Positions 12,166 through 22,200 of a stretch of DNA of 64,000 bases are shown in pieces. The notes below the pieces were generated by a model that was given only the letters and a program-made list of their open reading frames with translations, was not told where the DNA came from and ran no database searches. The number at the start of each line of letters is the position of its first letter. Within the stretch, counting starts at the first letter, position 1. The stretch spans positions 1,736,001 through 1,800,000 of the forward strand of contig CP099421.1 in the NCBI GenBank assembly GCA_024114885.1, given 5' to 3'. The DNA is from Septoria linicola (taxonomy: Eukaryota; Ascomycota; Dothideomycetes; Mycosphaerellales; Mycosphaerellaceae). A program made the position numbers and the translations under genes.

Positions 12166-12438
12166 ATGTGGAAGAACTCAAGCGGCAAGGATCACTATGT
12201 CTGGCAAAAATCGGGGAAGTTGACCGAAGAGCAAAAGTTCGCAAAGGTCATGAAGGACGCACAGGAGGAAGTCAAAAAGGACGAACAGAAAGCACGAGAT
12301 GTGGAGGAGGGAGATGTGGAAATGATCAAGATGGGGGTTTTGAAGAAGTGGCGGGTAAGCTAACGCGATTGTGCCTCTACCACGAAAGAGCGGAGCTAAC
12401 ATATAATGTAGAAGAAGCAGAAGAAAGAGGGGAAGTGA
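12166..12438 (+). CDS. Small Lys/Glu-rich hypothetical protein, two exons
   Basis: Exon 1 12166-12354 (63 codons), intron 12355-12411 (GTAAGC donor, GCTAAC branch, TAG acceptor, 57 nt), exon 2 12412-12438, giving 71 aa ending in a KKQKKEGK tail. The near-consensus intron with a perfect branch site in a short frame is the main support. The product is highly charged and probably helical (LTEEQKFAKVMKDAQEEVKK), with no signal peptide or membrane segment. I do not recognise the family. It converges with the GH13 gene, 176 bp between stops. Confidence 0.55.
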
Positions 12439-12614
12439 ATGGGGAGGAGTGGGGCATGAGACGTACGAGGGCCTCCACTACTGCATCGCAAAATCGACAT
12501 TCGAGCTATATTTGAAGCAAAGAAGGGGTGGACGCACAGCACTTCTGATCGAGCAGGTCTCCCCCAAAGCAGAGACTAGTATGCAGCGCTTCGCATTGAA
12601 CAGGTCTGAGCATG

Positions 12615-14852
12615 TCAAGCGGAGGGATCAAGATGAAAATGCCAACCTACACCACAACCTTGCGTATTCTTGCTATTTCCAACCCCCTCCACCGCAACCA
12701 AGCCATACCACGAAGCCTGATGTGATGAACCTGATCTCAACCGAATACCCTTGTCTAACACACGAATTCGCAGCACATACACACCTACTCCCAAAAACCA
12801 CTTCCCACCCTCCCTGTCCTCCTCAACAAGCAAGCACAATCCCCTCATACCTCCCCAACACCACTCTCCCCCATTCCTCACGACCCTCTCCCTCGCCGTC
12901 TTGCCCTTCTCATCCGTCCCCGCCACCCACTCATACATGGCCAATTTCCCATCATGTTTCTCCACGCCTGGAATACGTGGTAAGTGAACTTCCACTCCTT
13001 CTTCTGCGCTCAAGTTCATGACTATGAGAAGATTGTTGTCTGCTTCGGCTTTGGAGTGGATATTTGCTGCCGTTGTTTTCGAAGAGGATGAGGAGGTGGA
13101 AGGGGTAGGGGAAGAGGTTCCACGACGCCAATATGCAAAGATGCGAGGATCATCTTCGGGGAGGATGGGGACAGCCTCGAATGATCCAAAGACCAATGTT
13201 TCGGGTCGTGATTTACGGAAGAGGAGGGATTTCCTCCAGAAGTTCAGTGTGGAATTGGGAGCGAGATCTTGATCAGCAATGTTGCATTCTGCCGAGTTGG
13301 AGTCGGTGTTCATAGGACTCCACATTTGGACTTCTTTCGGCGCGTCGGAGAAGCCGGCATGAGGAGATGCAGAAGTAGCTGGGGTCCAGGGTAGAGGCGT
13401 GCGAGCGTGATCGCGGGCTTTGAGGCGGATTTGGGATTCAAAGTCGGACATGTCGATCTCTGCTTTCGATATGCGCGTGGGATGGAGTCGAGCAAGAGAC
13501 AGAAGAGTGTGGTATTCTGTTTCCCAAGCTAATCTTGACTCGACGTCTTGGTATTCTGAGATGGGGATTGAGGGGGACAGATTAGTGAGCCCGAGTTCCT
13601 GGCCTTGGTAGATGAAGAGTGTGCCGCCGAGGGTGGTTTGGAGGATACAGAGGAGTTTGGAGACTTGGCAGCGGAGGTTGTGCTGTTCTGGAACAGAGAG
13701 ATGGGGTGCAGTGAGGTCGAGGAAACGGGAGACGCTGCGCGCTGTGTCGTGGCTTTCGAGCCAGATGGTTCCCCAGCCGCCGTGGTGGTGCTGGAGGGAT
13801 GTTTGCCAGTAGGTGATGATGTTCTTGAATCCGGAAAGTGTCTTGTCGAGAGGGATTGGTGGGTTGTAAGCGGAGAACTTGCCCTTGGGGCCGCAGTGGA
13901 GCCATTCGAAGAGGTCGTACTGGTATGCCATGCTGAGCTCTTTACGATGAGGCTCGGTGTACTGGCGTATGGCGCTGGGATCGGAAGTACAGATGACTTC
14001 GCCCACCATCATGCATTCTTTATCTGGTTCGGTAGAAAAGGGGTCGAGCACGACTCTTCGCATTTCTTGGAGGTAGTCATGAATTCTTGAGCCATTGCAG
14101 ATTAGGTCAAAAGCAGGCTGCTCAACAACTTCCGGGTCGACGACTGCTGCGTCGAGATCTTCAAGATTCTCAGGCTTAGAGATCAGGTTGATGACATCCA
14201 TTCTGAAACCTGCGACGCCCATATCCAGCCAGGATCGCATGTCCTCGTAGATCGCCACTCTCACTTTTCGGTTCGCCCAGTTCAGGTCTGGCTGTTCTTT
14301 GGCAAATATGTGGAGGTACCACTCGTCCGTGACTTCATCGTACGTCCAAGCTGGCCCTCCAAAGACAGATGACCAATTGTTGGGCGGCGTACGCTTCGTC
14401 GTTCCGTCTACTTGGACTGAGGTCTTGCCTTTGCGCCAAATGTACCACTGCCTCTTGTCGCTTTCGGTCAACAGTCTCGACTCCATGAACCACGGGTGCC
14501 GATGGCTGGTATGGTTGACGACCATATCCATGATCAACCTGATTCCCACCTTGTCTAGCTCCTCAGTCAGCTTCTCGATATCGCTCACAGTTCCGTATTG
14601 AGGGTCAATGTCCCTGTAGTCGACTACATCGTAGCCCATATCCACGCCGCCAGACTTGTAGCACGCAGCTAGCCAAACGGCGTCAATGCCCAAGGAGGCA
14701 AGATACGGGATTTTAGAGATGATGCCTGGAATGTCGCCAATGCCATCTCCGTTTGAGTCTTTGAAAGATGACGGGTAGAGCTCGTAGATTGTCGCTGTGT
14801 GCCACCAGTAGCGCGAGGAGGGAGTGGAAGTCGAAGGGTATACGAGACTCAT
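12615..14852 (-). CDS. GH13 alpha-glucosidase (maltase / oligo-1,6-glucosidase type)
   Basis: Intracellular-type alpha-glucosidase cleaving terminal alpha-1,4/1,6 bonds of malto-oligosaccharides. The frame is open up to 15155, but I choose the ATG at 14852: it gives MSLVYPST... and then WWHTATIYELYPSSFKDSNG, the usual start of fungal maltases, for 745 aa. The upstream 100 residues look non-coding. GH13 motifs are in order: DMVVNHTS, GFRMDV (nucleophile D219), VGEV (acid/base E285) and ESHD (transition-state D369). The last motif is normally ENHD; Ser replaces Asn. No signal peptide is seen. At 745 aa it is longer than the 560-610 aa typical of the family; the excess is a Ser/Thr-rich insert near residue 625 and an odd C-terminal tail after KWFLGVGVYVL, so an unrecognised intron near the 3' end is possible. 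Confidence 0.88.
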   Translation of the reverse strand: MSLVYPSTSTPSSRYWWHTATIYELYPSSFKDSNGDGIGDIPGIISKIPYLASLGIDAVWLAACYKSGGVDMGYDVVDYRDIDPQYGTVSDIEKLTEELDKVGIRLIMDMVVNHTSHRHPWFMESRLLTESDKRQWYIWRKGKTSVQVDGTTKRTPPNNWSSVFGGPAWTYDEVTDEWYLHIFAKEQPDLNWANRKVRVAIYEDMRSWLDMGVAGFRMDVINLISKPENLEDLDAAVVDPEVVEQPAFDLICNGSRIHDYLQEMRRVVLDPFSTEPDKECMMVGEVICTSDPSAIRQYTEPHRKELSMAYQYDLFEWLHCGPKGKFSAYNPPIPLDKTLSGFKNIITYWQTSLQHHHGGWGTIWLESHDTARSVSRFLDLTAPHLSVPEQHNLRCQVSKLLCILQTTLGGTLFIYQGQELGLTNLSPSIPISEYQDVESRLAWETEYHTLLSLARLHPTRISKAEIDMSDFESQIRLKARDHARTPLPWTPATSASPHAGFSDAPKEVQMWSPMNTDSNSAECNIADQDLAPNSTLNFWRKSLLFRKSRPETLVFGSFEAVPILPEDDPRIFAYWRRGTSSPTPSTSSSSSKTTAANIHSKAEADNNLLIVMNLSAEEGVEVHLPRIPGVEKHDGKLAMYEWVAGTDEKGKTARERVVRNGGEWCWGGMRGLCLLVEEDREGGKWFLGVGVYVLRIRVLDKGIRLRSGSSHQASWYGLVAVEGVGNSKNTQGCGVGWHFHLDPSA

Positions 14853-15533
14853 GGTTCGTGAGGTAAGTGGACTGGAGAAGTCGAGTACTGAGTGTGGGAA
14901 CAGAAGAGATGCAGGCTGGTGTGCAGAAGCAATTGCAGCAGAGGCGTGCTCGGTGGCAGGGTAACGCGGATGTGGGTTAGTGGCAAGCTCGAATGTGTTG
15001 TTGGTACATGAGTTGGCGACGGGATTGCTGTTACCACATTGTATACTGTTGTGGTTGGCCTCGTGCTTGTTGATCATGCTTGCTGGTACAATGATCATGC
15101 TGCGTCTGCACGAATACTTCACTACTGACACGTCAGCTGCGGCTGTTCCTGACATCTGAAGCTCCAGTGGGCTGCATGATAGCGGCCAGGGTCATTAGTC
15201 TGTGACACAAAGTCATGCAGTCTATTATTTCTCGTCAATCGTTAGTAGCAAAGAATACAGTGAGGCCCGGGTATAACCTTTCTCAACGCCGATAGCGACC
15301 CCGTTCACAGTATGCCTTCGCCAGGATCGCGCTTTTTTCAGGACTTGATCCGACTGTGGACATGACCCGGAAGCACCATCTGTCGCTTCTCTTTGCGGCG
15401 GACGTCCGCTTGCCGCCTCTCCTTCGCGTCCACCAATCGACAGTGCTCTCCTCCAGGACCGCCGTTTCTTCAGTTCGTGGTCAATTGACTGGGGCTGAGC
15501 GCGAAAGGAATGCCAGCGTGGCTTCCTCAACTC
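14853..15533. other. Intergenic: promoter side of GH13 and 3' side of Sin1
   Basis: About 680 bp between two minus-strand genes. The minus frame remains open to 15155 and again at 15225-15530, but the encoded peptides match nothing and lack typical coding composition. I take this as the GH13 promoter and leader plus the Sin1 3' UTR. Confidence 0.5.
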
Positions 15534-18134
15534 CTAATCCTCGAAAGCGCCCTGCCCAAAGACTTCCATACCTCTCCTCACGTCTGTCACAATCTCTTCC
15601 GCTTCGCGATGATTTGCTGCCTCGAAGTCATATCGTTTTGTCTCTTTCTCTCGATATACCAATATCCGAACCATTTTGGGATGCTTCCTACTAACTTTGG
15701 CGCCAATAACGCTCGTCATGGGGACATTGGTCACCTTCCCGGTCGGCGCAGCCAGACTGTCTGGTGCTGCAGGCATGATAGTCATGTACTCCGGAGTAAT
15801 AATTAGTGTTCTAGGATGTGTAGCAGCGAAGGATAGGGGCTGCTTGCGAAGGACGTTGTATCGCCTGCCCTCGGTTTGCATGTTGAGTATAGAAGTGGCG
15901 TGATTCAGCTCAGACTTCTGTTGAGCAGCGAGAGGGTGGAGTGTGAATTTGCCCTTTCTCTTGTGGGTGTGTCCAGGTGTCGCATTTGCTGGAGTCAGCT
16001 CGAGAGGCGCGTTGGGCGAAGAGCTGCCTGGAGAGCCAGATAAGCCGGCGAGGATGCCGTCTGGACCTGCAAACCGGCGAGGCACTAGATCCAAATGCAG
16101 TCGCTCGTTAAGAGCCTCCACGGTGCGGTCTGGTGGGGCCACAGTCTGCGTGCCATGCACTTTGAGGTTGTACAGCGCCTTCTCCAAGCCCAATCGTGAG
16201 CAGGCTTGCTCGAACACCTCGGCGATGTAGCTGTCTGTTGTAGTCTCGTACTTGTCGACCCGCGAAGCCATGGTTGCGGGATTCATGTGAGTGATGGTCA
16301 CTGTTCGAGGAGCACCAGTCTTTGCAGCACCTTGACGCGCTTCACGCTGAGGCATGTCTGCAGGCTGCGCTGAGACTTCTTTCCTGAGCGGATTGGGACC
16401 GAATGATGGTCCAGTAATGGGATTTGGATGAGGATTGAACGTTGGCACCTGCCGCAGGGTCAATGAAGTCTCAGTCAGGGTCCGCTGAGCAGCAGGTCGC
16501 ATCGAAGCAGAATCCTGGAAAGGTTGTTGCGGCTCGAATTTTGGTGTTGGCAAAGGAGGAGGAGCCATGTCTCCAATCTGAGGCGTCAGTGCTTCGTTTT
16601 CTGCAAATTGTTCTTTCGTAGCCTTGACAAGACCGAACTCATCCCACGGCTTGTCTCGCGCTCTGCGATTTGGAGGTCGATTGTTGTTGGAGGTGAAGTC
16701 TATCGCGGGTCGCGTGCGACCAAGTGCTGGGAAGTCGAGATCGATTTCCTCGTCGTCCACAATGCGCAGTGTCCACCAGTTGATGTTACACTCGTCGGGC
16801 TTCAGCTCTGGCTTGTACGCTTCTTCGGTATATCTCCACAAGGACAATCCGATAAGCTCTGCCACAGTGACAGGACGATCGTCCTTAGTCCGTCGTAGTG
16901 GGACCTCGACCGGCTTTGACGGGTTGTCTGAGAATGGCGCATAGATCTTGATCCACAGGGGACTGGCCTCGCCTTTACCAGAGAGGTCGGCAAACCTCTG
17001 GAAAGGTTTGTCTGCAGACCCAGTAGCACTGCCCTTCAGGGCTAGACTGATCATCGATACTGGCTGGGGTAGCATGCTGAGTGGTCTTTGGCCTGATGGC
17101 AGCTTTGGTAGCCTAGGCAGTGGCTCTTTAAACTTCTTCGGAGAGGAGCTGCTGGCACTTACAGCTGGCATCATATCCGGCGGTGGCTTGAGAGGCGATC
17201 TGGACATGTCATCGCTTGCCTTCGGAAAGCCGAGCATCGATGGTGACTCTGCTGTGCCTTCGAACTCATCACTCAGGTCGGAGGCCTCGCCAACATCAAG
17301 ATCATCGTCGTCGTCCAGATCTGAGTTCACATCTGGATCTTCTTCCTCAATGTCGTCTTCCAATGCCAAAACACTCGGGCCTTTGCCAGGTCTGCTTGGC
17401 AGTTTCCTCTTGAACTTCTTGGGCGCACCAACCACATCATTCTCGCTCGACATTTCCGAGCTGGTGGTCGTGTCCCTCCGCGCTCGTTGCTTCACTGCCT
17501 CTACCTGACCCATACTGCCGCTGCGTAGCCTATTGAAGGTCGACTCTGGTGGCTTGGACGGACTAGTGACCAGCAGCTCCGGACCATCACCTTCCAAGCC
17601 CGCTTTCAATGTTGATGCCTGTGTGGGCGGAGAAGACTTTGCCCGATGTCGAATGGGCATCTTGGAGAACTTGATGCTCTGTGCTGGGCCCTTCTCGTCA
17701 TCGTCGCTGTCGTCACTCAAGTCGGAGCTGTCGTCGTCCTCCAATGCTGCCTCTCTTCGCCGTCTCTTCTCGCGTTTCCTGTGATGGTGCAATCCCGCTG
17801 CACCAATCGTGTCCTCACTGCCCGCCTGTCCGGTGACCATGCCCCTCCCCTCTCCGCCGCCATCTTCGTGCTCGCTGAGGCCTCTGACGGGTCGGCGGGG
17901 TCGCTGGAAGTACTCGCTGCTGATCTCGGCGGAAGTGCCAGTGGGGATGGGGGGACTGTAGCATCGCTTGAGTGCCGCAGCGTCTGGGACCCATCCTGCA
18001 GTGCGAAAAGCAGGAGTGTTCAGCACGGCGGGATTGAGATTGATCAGTCGTTCGCCGACTCCATCGTGGATCTGGTTGAGATAGCCGAGTCGCAGTTGGT
18101 AGAGGGAAAAGTCTTCGTTCATGAGAAGCGACAT
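15534..18134 (-). CDS. SIN1: Sin1/Avo1, TORC2 subunit (CRIM, RBD and PH domains)
   Basis: Scaffold subunit of TOR complex 2 at the plasma membrane that presents AGC kinases to TOR. It is 866 aa in one exon. The N-terminus MSLLMNEDFSLYQLRLGYL is the conserved Sin1 start. Low-complexity acidic and Ser-rich segments fill residues ~100-330. The CRIM domain starts near residue 394 (PLWIKIYAPFSDNPSKPVEV...SLWRYTEE...WWTLRIVDD). A ubiquitin-like RBD lies near 610-690 (VDKYETTTDSYIAEVFEQ). The C-terminal PH domain is ~730-860 (RYNVLRKQPLSF...RILVYREKETKRYDFEA). All three expected folds are present in order, with the length of filamentous-fungal Sin1, so it looks intact. Its promoter is now cut at 18.27 kb by the transposon island. 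Confidence 0.92.
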   Translation of the reverse strand: MSLLMNEDFSLYQLRLGYLNQIHDGVGERLINLNPAVLNTPAFRTAGWVPDAAALKRCYSPPIPTGTSAEISSEYFQRPRRPVRGLSEHEDGGGEGRGMVTGQAGSEDTIGAAGLHHHRKREKRRRREAALEDDDSSDLSDDSDDDEKGPAQSIKFSKMPIRHRAKSSPPTQASTLKAGLEGDGPELLVTSPSKPPESTFNRLRSGSMGQVEAVKQRARRDTTTSSEMSSENDVVGAPKKFKRKLPSRPGKGPSVLALEDDIEEEDPDVNSDLDDDDDLDVGEASDLSDEFEGTAESPSMLGFPKASDDMSRSPLKPPPDMMPAVSASSSSPKKFKEPLPRLPKLPSGQRPLSMLPQPVSMISLALKGSATGSADKPFQRFADLSGKGEASPLWIKIYAPFSDNPSKPVEVPLRRTKDDRPVTVAELIGLSLWRYTEEAYKPELKPDECNINWWTLRIVDDEEIDLDFPALGRTRPAIDFTSNNNRPPNRRARDKPWDEFGLVKATKEQFAENEALTPQIGDMAPPPLPTPKFEPQQPFQDSASMRPAAQRTLTETSLTLRQVPTFNPHPNPITGPSFGPNPLRKEVSAQPADMPQREARQGAAKTGAPRTVTITHMNPATMASRVDKYETTTDSYIAEVFEQACSRLGLEKALYNLKVHGTQTVAPPDRTVEALNERLHLDLVPRRFAGPDGILAGLSGSPGSSSPNAPLELTPANATPGHTHKRKGKFTLHPLAAQQKSELNHATSILNMQTEGRRYNVLRKQPLSFAATHPRTLIITPEYMTIMPAAPDSLAAPTGKVTNVPMTSVIGAKVSRKHPKMVRILVYREKETKRYDFEAANHREAEEIVTDVRRGMEVFGQGAFED

Positions 18135-18272
18135 GGTGGAGGAGTCGTGGGCATCGTGCAGTGCAGGCCAGTCCAGCGGGCGTGCAATTGGTCTGTCAGT
18201 CTAGATCGACATGTTCGTGTAAGAAGAGTGGAAGTGGTGGTCGATCATCCGACGCGAAGGATACGAAGAGAC
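18135..18272. promoter_or_regulatory. Truncated divergent promoter, Sin1 side
   Basis: What remains of the Sin1 upstream region before the transposon end. Joined with 55347-55449, the ancestral gap between Sin1 (-) and the PRCC-family gene (+) would have been about 240 bp, so a shared bidirectional promoter is likely. The composition is normal, with no RIP. No TATA box is evident. Confidence 0.55.
18262..18269 (+). repeat. Candidate target-site duplication, left copy (TACGAAGA)
   Basis: The octamer TACGAAGA recurs at 55347-55354 in the same orientation, immediately beyond the other end of the outer element. Three bases (GAC) separate it from the conserved GGTG start of the inverted repeat, so the exact duplication boundary is uncertain. 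Confidence 0.5.
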
Positions 18273-18309
18273 GGTGCGCCATTCTGACCAGTCCGCCATA
18301 TCAAACTTC
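18273..18309 (+). repeat. Left terminal inverted repeat of the outer DNA transposon
   Basis: Bases 18278-18309 are an exact reverse complement of 55309-55340. The outer five bases GGTGC pair with GGTGG on the other end (one mismatch). It is unmutated by RIP even though the following kilobases are saturated. Confidence 0.9.
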
Positions 18310-18381
18310 GGCAACGCAATAGTAATAAACACACTCTATCGCTTCTAATTCACTCTCTATACTCGCTGCACACTCGTAATT

Positions 18382-18636
18382 ATGGCTCCGCGTGCTCTGG
18401 ACTACTTACTATACTATAACTATATCCGCTAGCGTAGGGAGGTAGGTTATACTCTACTAGAGATCTAATCTACTCTTTACTACTCCTTTCGAGTTACTAT
18501 TACTAAACGCACCCTCGAGCGCATACTATCTACATTGTCTATTCGACTTAATAAAGACCGTAGTAGGAAGGTATAGAATATTCTAAATAATAAAGATAAA
18601 CTCTAGATACGTATAGGCTTTATATATAATATTCTA
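18382..18636 (+). pseudogene. Transposase of outer element, part 1 (N-terminal helix-turn-helix)
   Basis: The frame starts with ATG at 18382 (MAPRALDYLL). It keeps one frame for 85 codons to the Copia insertion; its only stops are TAG/TAA that can come from CAG/CAA/TGG by RIP. The peptide has the pattern of an N-terminal HTH of fungal integrase-core transposases: an IRxRREVGYTL..EI helix, then TITKRTLERIL. It continues in the same frame at 51204, beyond the second TSD copy of the inserted Copia. No longer functional. Confidence 0.7.
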
Positions 18637-18913
18637 TATTAAAAGTAGAGAGCGTATTATATACTATATAATATTAAGGAGGGTATAGCGTAGTAAAGAA
18701 GAATAGAGGATTAATCTTAAACTAACTTATATATATAGTATAGTAGTAATATACTAGAAACTAAATATAAAGTTAATTAAGTTAGTTATCTAAGAAGAGA
18801 AGAAAGAGAAGTAAGATATACCTCTTACTAAGCCTCAGGTAGATGCCTTAGGCATCTAGAACTATACTTAAATATCTATATCTAGACTAACTATCTAGGA
18901 TATATTCTTAATA
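18637..18913 (-). repeat. Copia-2 3' LTR
   Basis: Reverse complement of the Copia-1 LTR with RIP-type changes. On the minus strand it is preceded by a purine-rich tract (rc of 18914-18926, AAGTAGGAG). Confidence 0.88.
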
Positions 18914-20847
18914 CTCCTACTTATACTATATAGTTAGATCTTTCTATAGATTATCTATAATACTTAAGTACTAGCTCTAATCTTAATTAGTTATTAAGTA
19001 CTTACTTTTTAGACTAATAACTAGATAGTACTAACTATTAATCTAATAAACTTTCTATACTACTATCTTCTATAAAAAAGTAAAAGAAATATCTTCTATA
19101 AGATCTTCCTCCTCTCTTATATAGAAGTAGATTATTTAGAATATAGACTATCTAGTAAGTTGCCCCTATCCTTTCTTATAGCTAATTCTAATAGCTTCCT
19201 AGATTCCTTATAGCCTAGTCTCCTACTTAGTTATATTCTATATAGCTTCTTAGTTCCTTAATAGCCTTTAGAGTATACTATTCTTAGCTATAGAGATCTT
19301 ATATTAAGCTAGAGAGTAGAGTAACTATATACTAGTAGAGGAGATAATAGCTACTATAGAGGAGGTCTTTAATATTAACTAGTACTTAGCCTTAGAGGGT
19401 ATCTAGTTTAGCTAGGTACTATATAGTAATATTATAGTTAGTAATAGGTCTAATATTAGTAAGAGTATTTAGGACTTTATAAAGTCTAACTAAGAAGGAG
19501 TTAAGTAACTAAAATCTTTCTTTTAGACTCCTCTTAGTTTAACTCTAAAGCTTAGAGTTATCTTTTATATATCTCTTATATAAGGTAGAGCTATCTTATA
19601 AACTCTTAAAACTATAGTCTATTCTTTAGCTTAGTAAGACTATCTACTACTATCTCTTTTATATTTATATATTCTATAGAGATAAGTCTATTCTACTAGA
19701 GCTTTCTTATAGTATTATATAAGATATTAATATATTTAGACTTATTATAAATATATAAGTCCTTAACTAGAGTAAGAGTAGCTTAGTTATTACTTTTTAG
19801 CTAAATTAGCCTAATTCTAGTAATAGTTTCCTAGTTACTAAGGATCCTTAGTTAGTAAGAATATTCTCCTACTAACTCTAGGTATCTAAGCTCTCTTAAA
19901 AGAGTACTAAGGAACTATAACTATTTTATATATACTTCTATAGCTATATATTTAGCTTCTATTATAGATATAGCTATAGATTTCTACTTCTTACTTATCT
20001 AGGAGATTAGTATACTATAAAGGAAGAAGATATATCTAAGGATTAAGACTCTATTAGTCTTATCTATTATATAGTTAGAGTCTATATATCTAGTAAGATA
20101 GTCTTAACTATTCCTTAAGTATCTTAGACTAAAGTCTAGGTTTAATCTTAGGTATCTAGTTAGTTTCTTTAGAGCCTTTATATATCCTACTATTAGATTA
20201 CTAATATAGGAGCTTAATCTTCTAAGAGTAAATAAAATATCTAGTCTTATAATAGTTATAAGCTATATCTATATTCTAATAATAGATTAGTACTCCTATT
20301 TATTATATCTTTTATTATTTAGTCTAGTAGGCTTTAGACTTTTATAGCTATCTATTAGTAAAAGAGTTAGTAATATAGTTTCTTAGCCTATTTCTATCTT
20401 AGCTAGGTTCTCTTAGATATAATATTTCTAGTTAAGTTTTAGCTAGCCTTACTATCTATTTCTTATTAGTCTTATTCTAAGAATCTTATCTAGCTCTCTA
20501 AGATCTTTAATCTTAAAGACCTTACTAAGTTAGTCTTTAAACTAGAGAATATCTTCTAGTCTCTCTATAGTAATAGGTATATTATTAATATAGATTAGGA
20601 TTATTAGGTCTTTTCTTTTCTTATAGATTAGAAGATATAGGTCTATTTCTAATTATCTAAATCCTATTCCTTTTAGCTTTAATATATATAGCTAATTCTA
20701 GTCTCTTATAGCTTACTTTAGCCTATAGAGACTCCTTAGAACTTATAAGACTATACTAGTTAGTAGGTTAATACCTAGTAGTAGAATTATATAGATATTC
20801 TTATATAGGGTACTCTCTATAAATATATTATTTATATCTACTTAGTA
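18914..20847 (-). pseudogene. Copia-2 polyprotein, 3' portion (RT and RNase H)
   Basis: Antiparallel to 30.7-32.6 kb of Copia-1. It contains the degraded RT core and the RNase H/C-terminal region of the Copia polyprotein. The break at 20847 joins to 47113 once Gypsy-2 and one TAGTA copy are removed. Confidence 0.8.
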
Positions 20848-21126
20848 TTAGTAAGGTAAAGGCCTACCTATATACCGTGCTTAGTATTTTTAGTATAAAA
20901 GCAAGGTAGTAGCTCGTTTCTAAGATAGCAATGTTTACTCTACTTAATTAATTTAATATCCTATAGTCCTAGTATATAGCTCTTAGTCCTAGAGCTACTA
21001 TTTTAAGCTCGTTACTACTAGTTAATATACGTATTATAAGACTATTACTCTCCGAACAGGTCTTGTTCTATAGCGACTACTCTTATACCTATCTAGAGGG
21101 TTAGTATTAAGGTAGTTATTATCTAT
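20848..21126 (+). repeat. Gypsy-2 5' LTR
   Basis: Near-identical, apart from RIP-type C/T and G/A changes, to 46829-47107; same length, 279 bp. Confidence 0.87.
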
Positions 21127-22200
21127 TAATAGAGCTAAAGGTAGAGCTATCTCTTCTCTCTTATACTAGGACTAGAAGCGTAGAGGGTAGATAGTAGCCT
21201 TAAAGCGAGAACTAACGTACTATAAACATTAATAAGAGGCCTAAAAGAAGCCTACGTAAGAGGCGACTTAAAGAGCTATAATAATATAGAAGCTCCTAGA
21301 ATATAGATATCGCTCTAACCTAGAAAAGTTATAAACCTCTAGTATCTCTTAGTATAGATCTATTCGGTAATTATCGTATAGATAGTAAAGCGACTTACTA
21401 TATCGGAGATTTACTTAGAGTCTCTATGCCTATAATAGTCTTCGATTAGACTCCGGTTTAGTATAAAAACGCTCTCGTTTAGATAGCGTAGAAGCTATAG
21501 GATAGGCTAGACCCGTCTAGGTAATCTCGTATCTTCTAGTATACGAATCGCTTAGAATAAGCCCTAGTACGGCGTAAGACGCTAATCGTTTAGCTAAGGA
21601 CACTAATTACGTCTAAGGCTCTAGACCCGGTATATAGTATAGGCTAATATAATATTATACTACTATAGTTACTTAGCGAATTACTCGAATAAGTAAGATA
21701 GACGCGCCTAGCTATAAATAGTCGAACTATACGACACGATATACCTTACTTATTAGGTATAATTAATATAGCTCTAGTATTATAAGAAAAGTATAACGTT
21801 TATTTTTAGACAGCTAATAAAATTTAGACTCTTATTTTTTTTAGTTATCGTTTTAAACGATAACTATATTTTATTTAAAAACCTAATTAAAGAGAGTATA
21901 ATATACTCTTAGAACACCTTCGAATAAGCTCTATAAGTGAATTAGTATCTACTAGCCGGCTTGAAATACTAGAGAGTAGCTTATCTAACTAGCTTAATAA
22001 GTAAATTCGAAGATTACTAGTAAAGCTACTACCTACTTTTACTTTATTCTCTCTACTAGATAACGACATATCTATAGAAGCGAAGGACTAAGGAGGTACT
22101 AACCTTAACTTTAATACTAATATCTTTTAAGGACCGAACTTAGAAGGTAGACTATCTATAGCGTAGTTCTAGCTACTTATAGAGACTATCTAAGTAACCT
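21127..22200 (+). other. Gypsy-2 leader region between 5' LTR and gag
   Basis: About 1.1 kb of RIPed sequence with no clear frame. It contains the first copy of a 25-nt interrupted palindrome (21842-21866). I could not identify a convincing tRNA primer-binding site after the LTR. Confidence 0.45.
21842..21866. repeat. 25-nt interrupted palindrome, copy 1 (perfect)
   Basis: Arms TAGTTATCGTTT and AAACGATAACTA around one T. Related copies occur at 24981-25005 and 43108-43132, all in Gypsy-2. Confidence 0.75.

Noticed and set aside
14853..15155. N-terminal 101-residue extension of the GH13 protein
   Set aside because: The composition is unlike coding sequence, there is no signal peptide, and fungal maltases start near the ATG at 14852.
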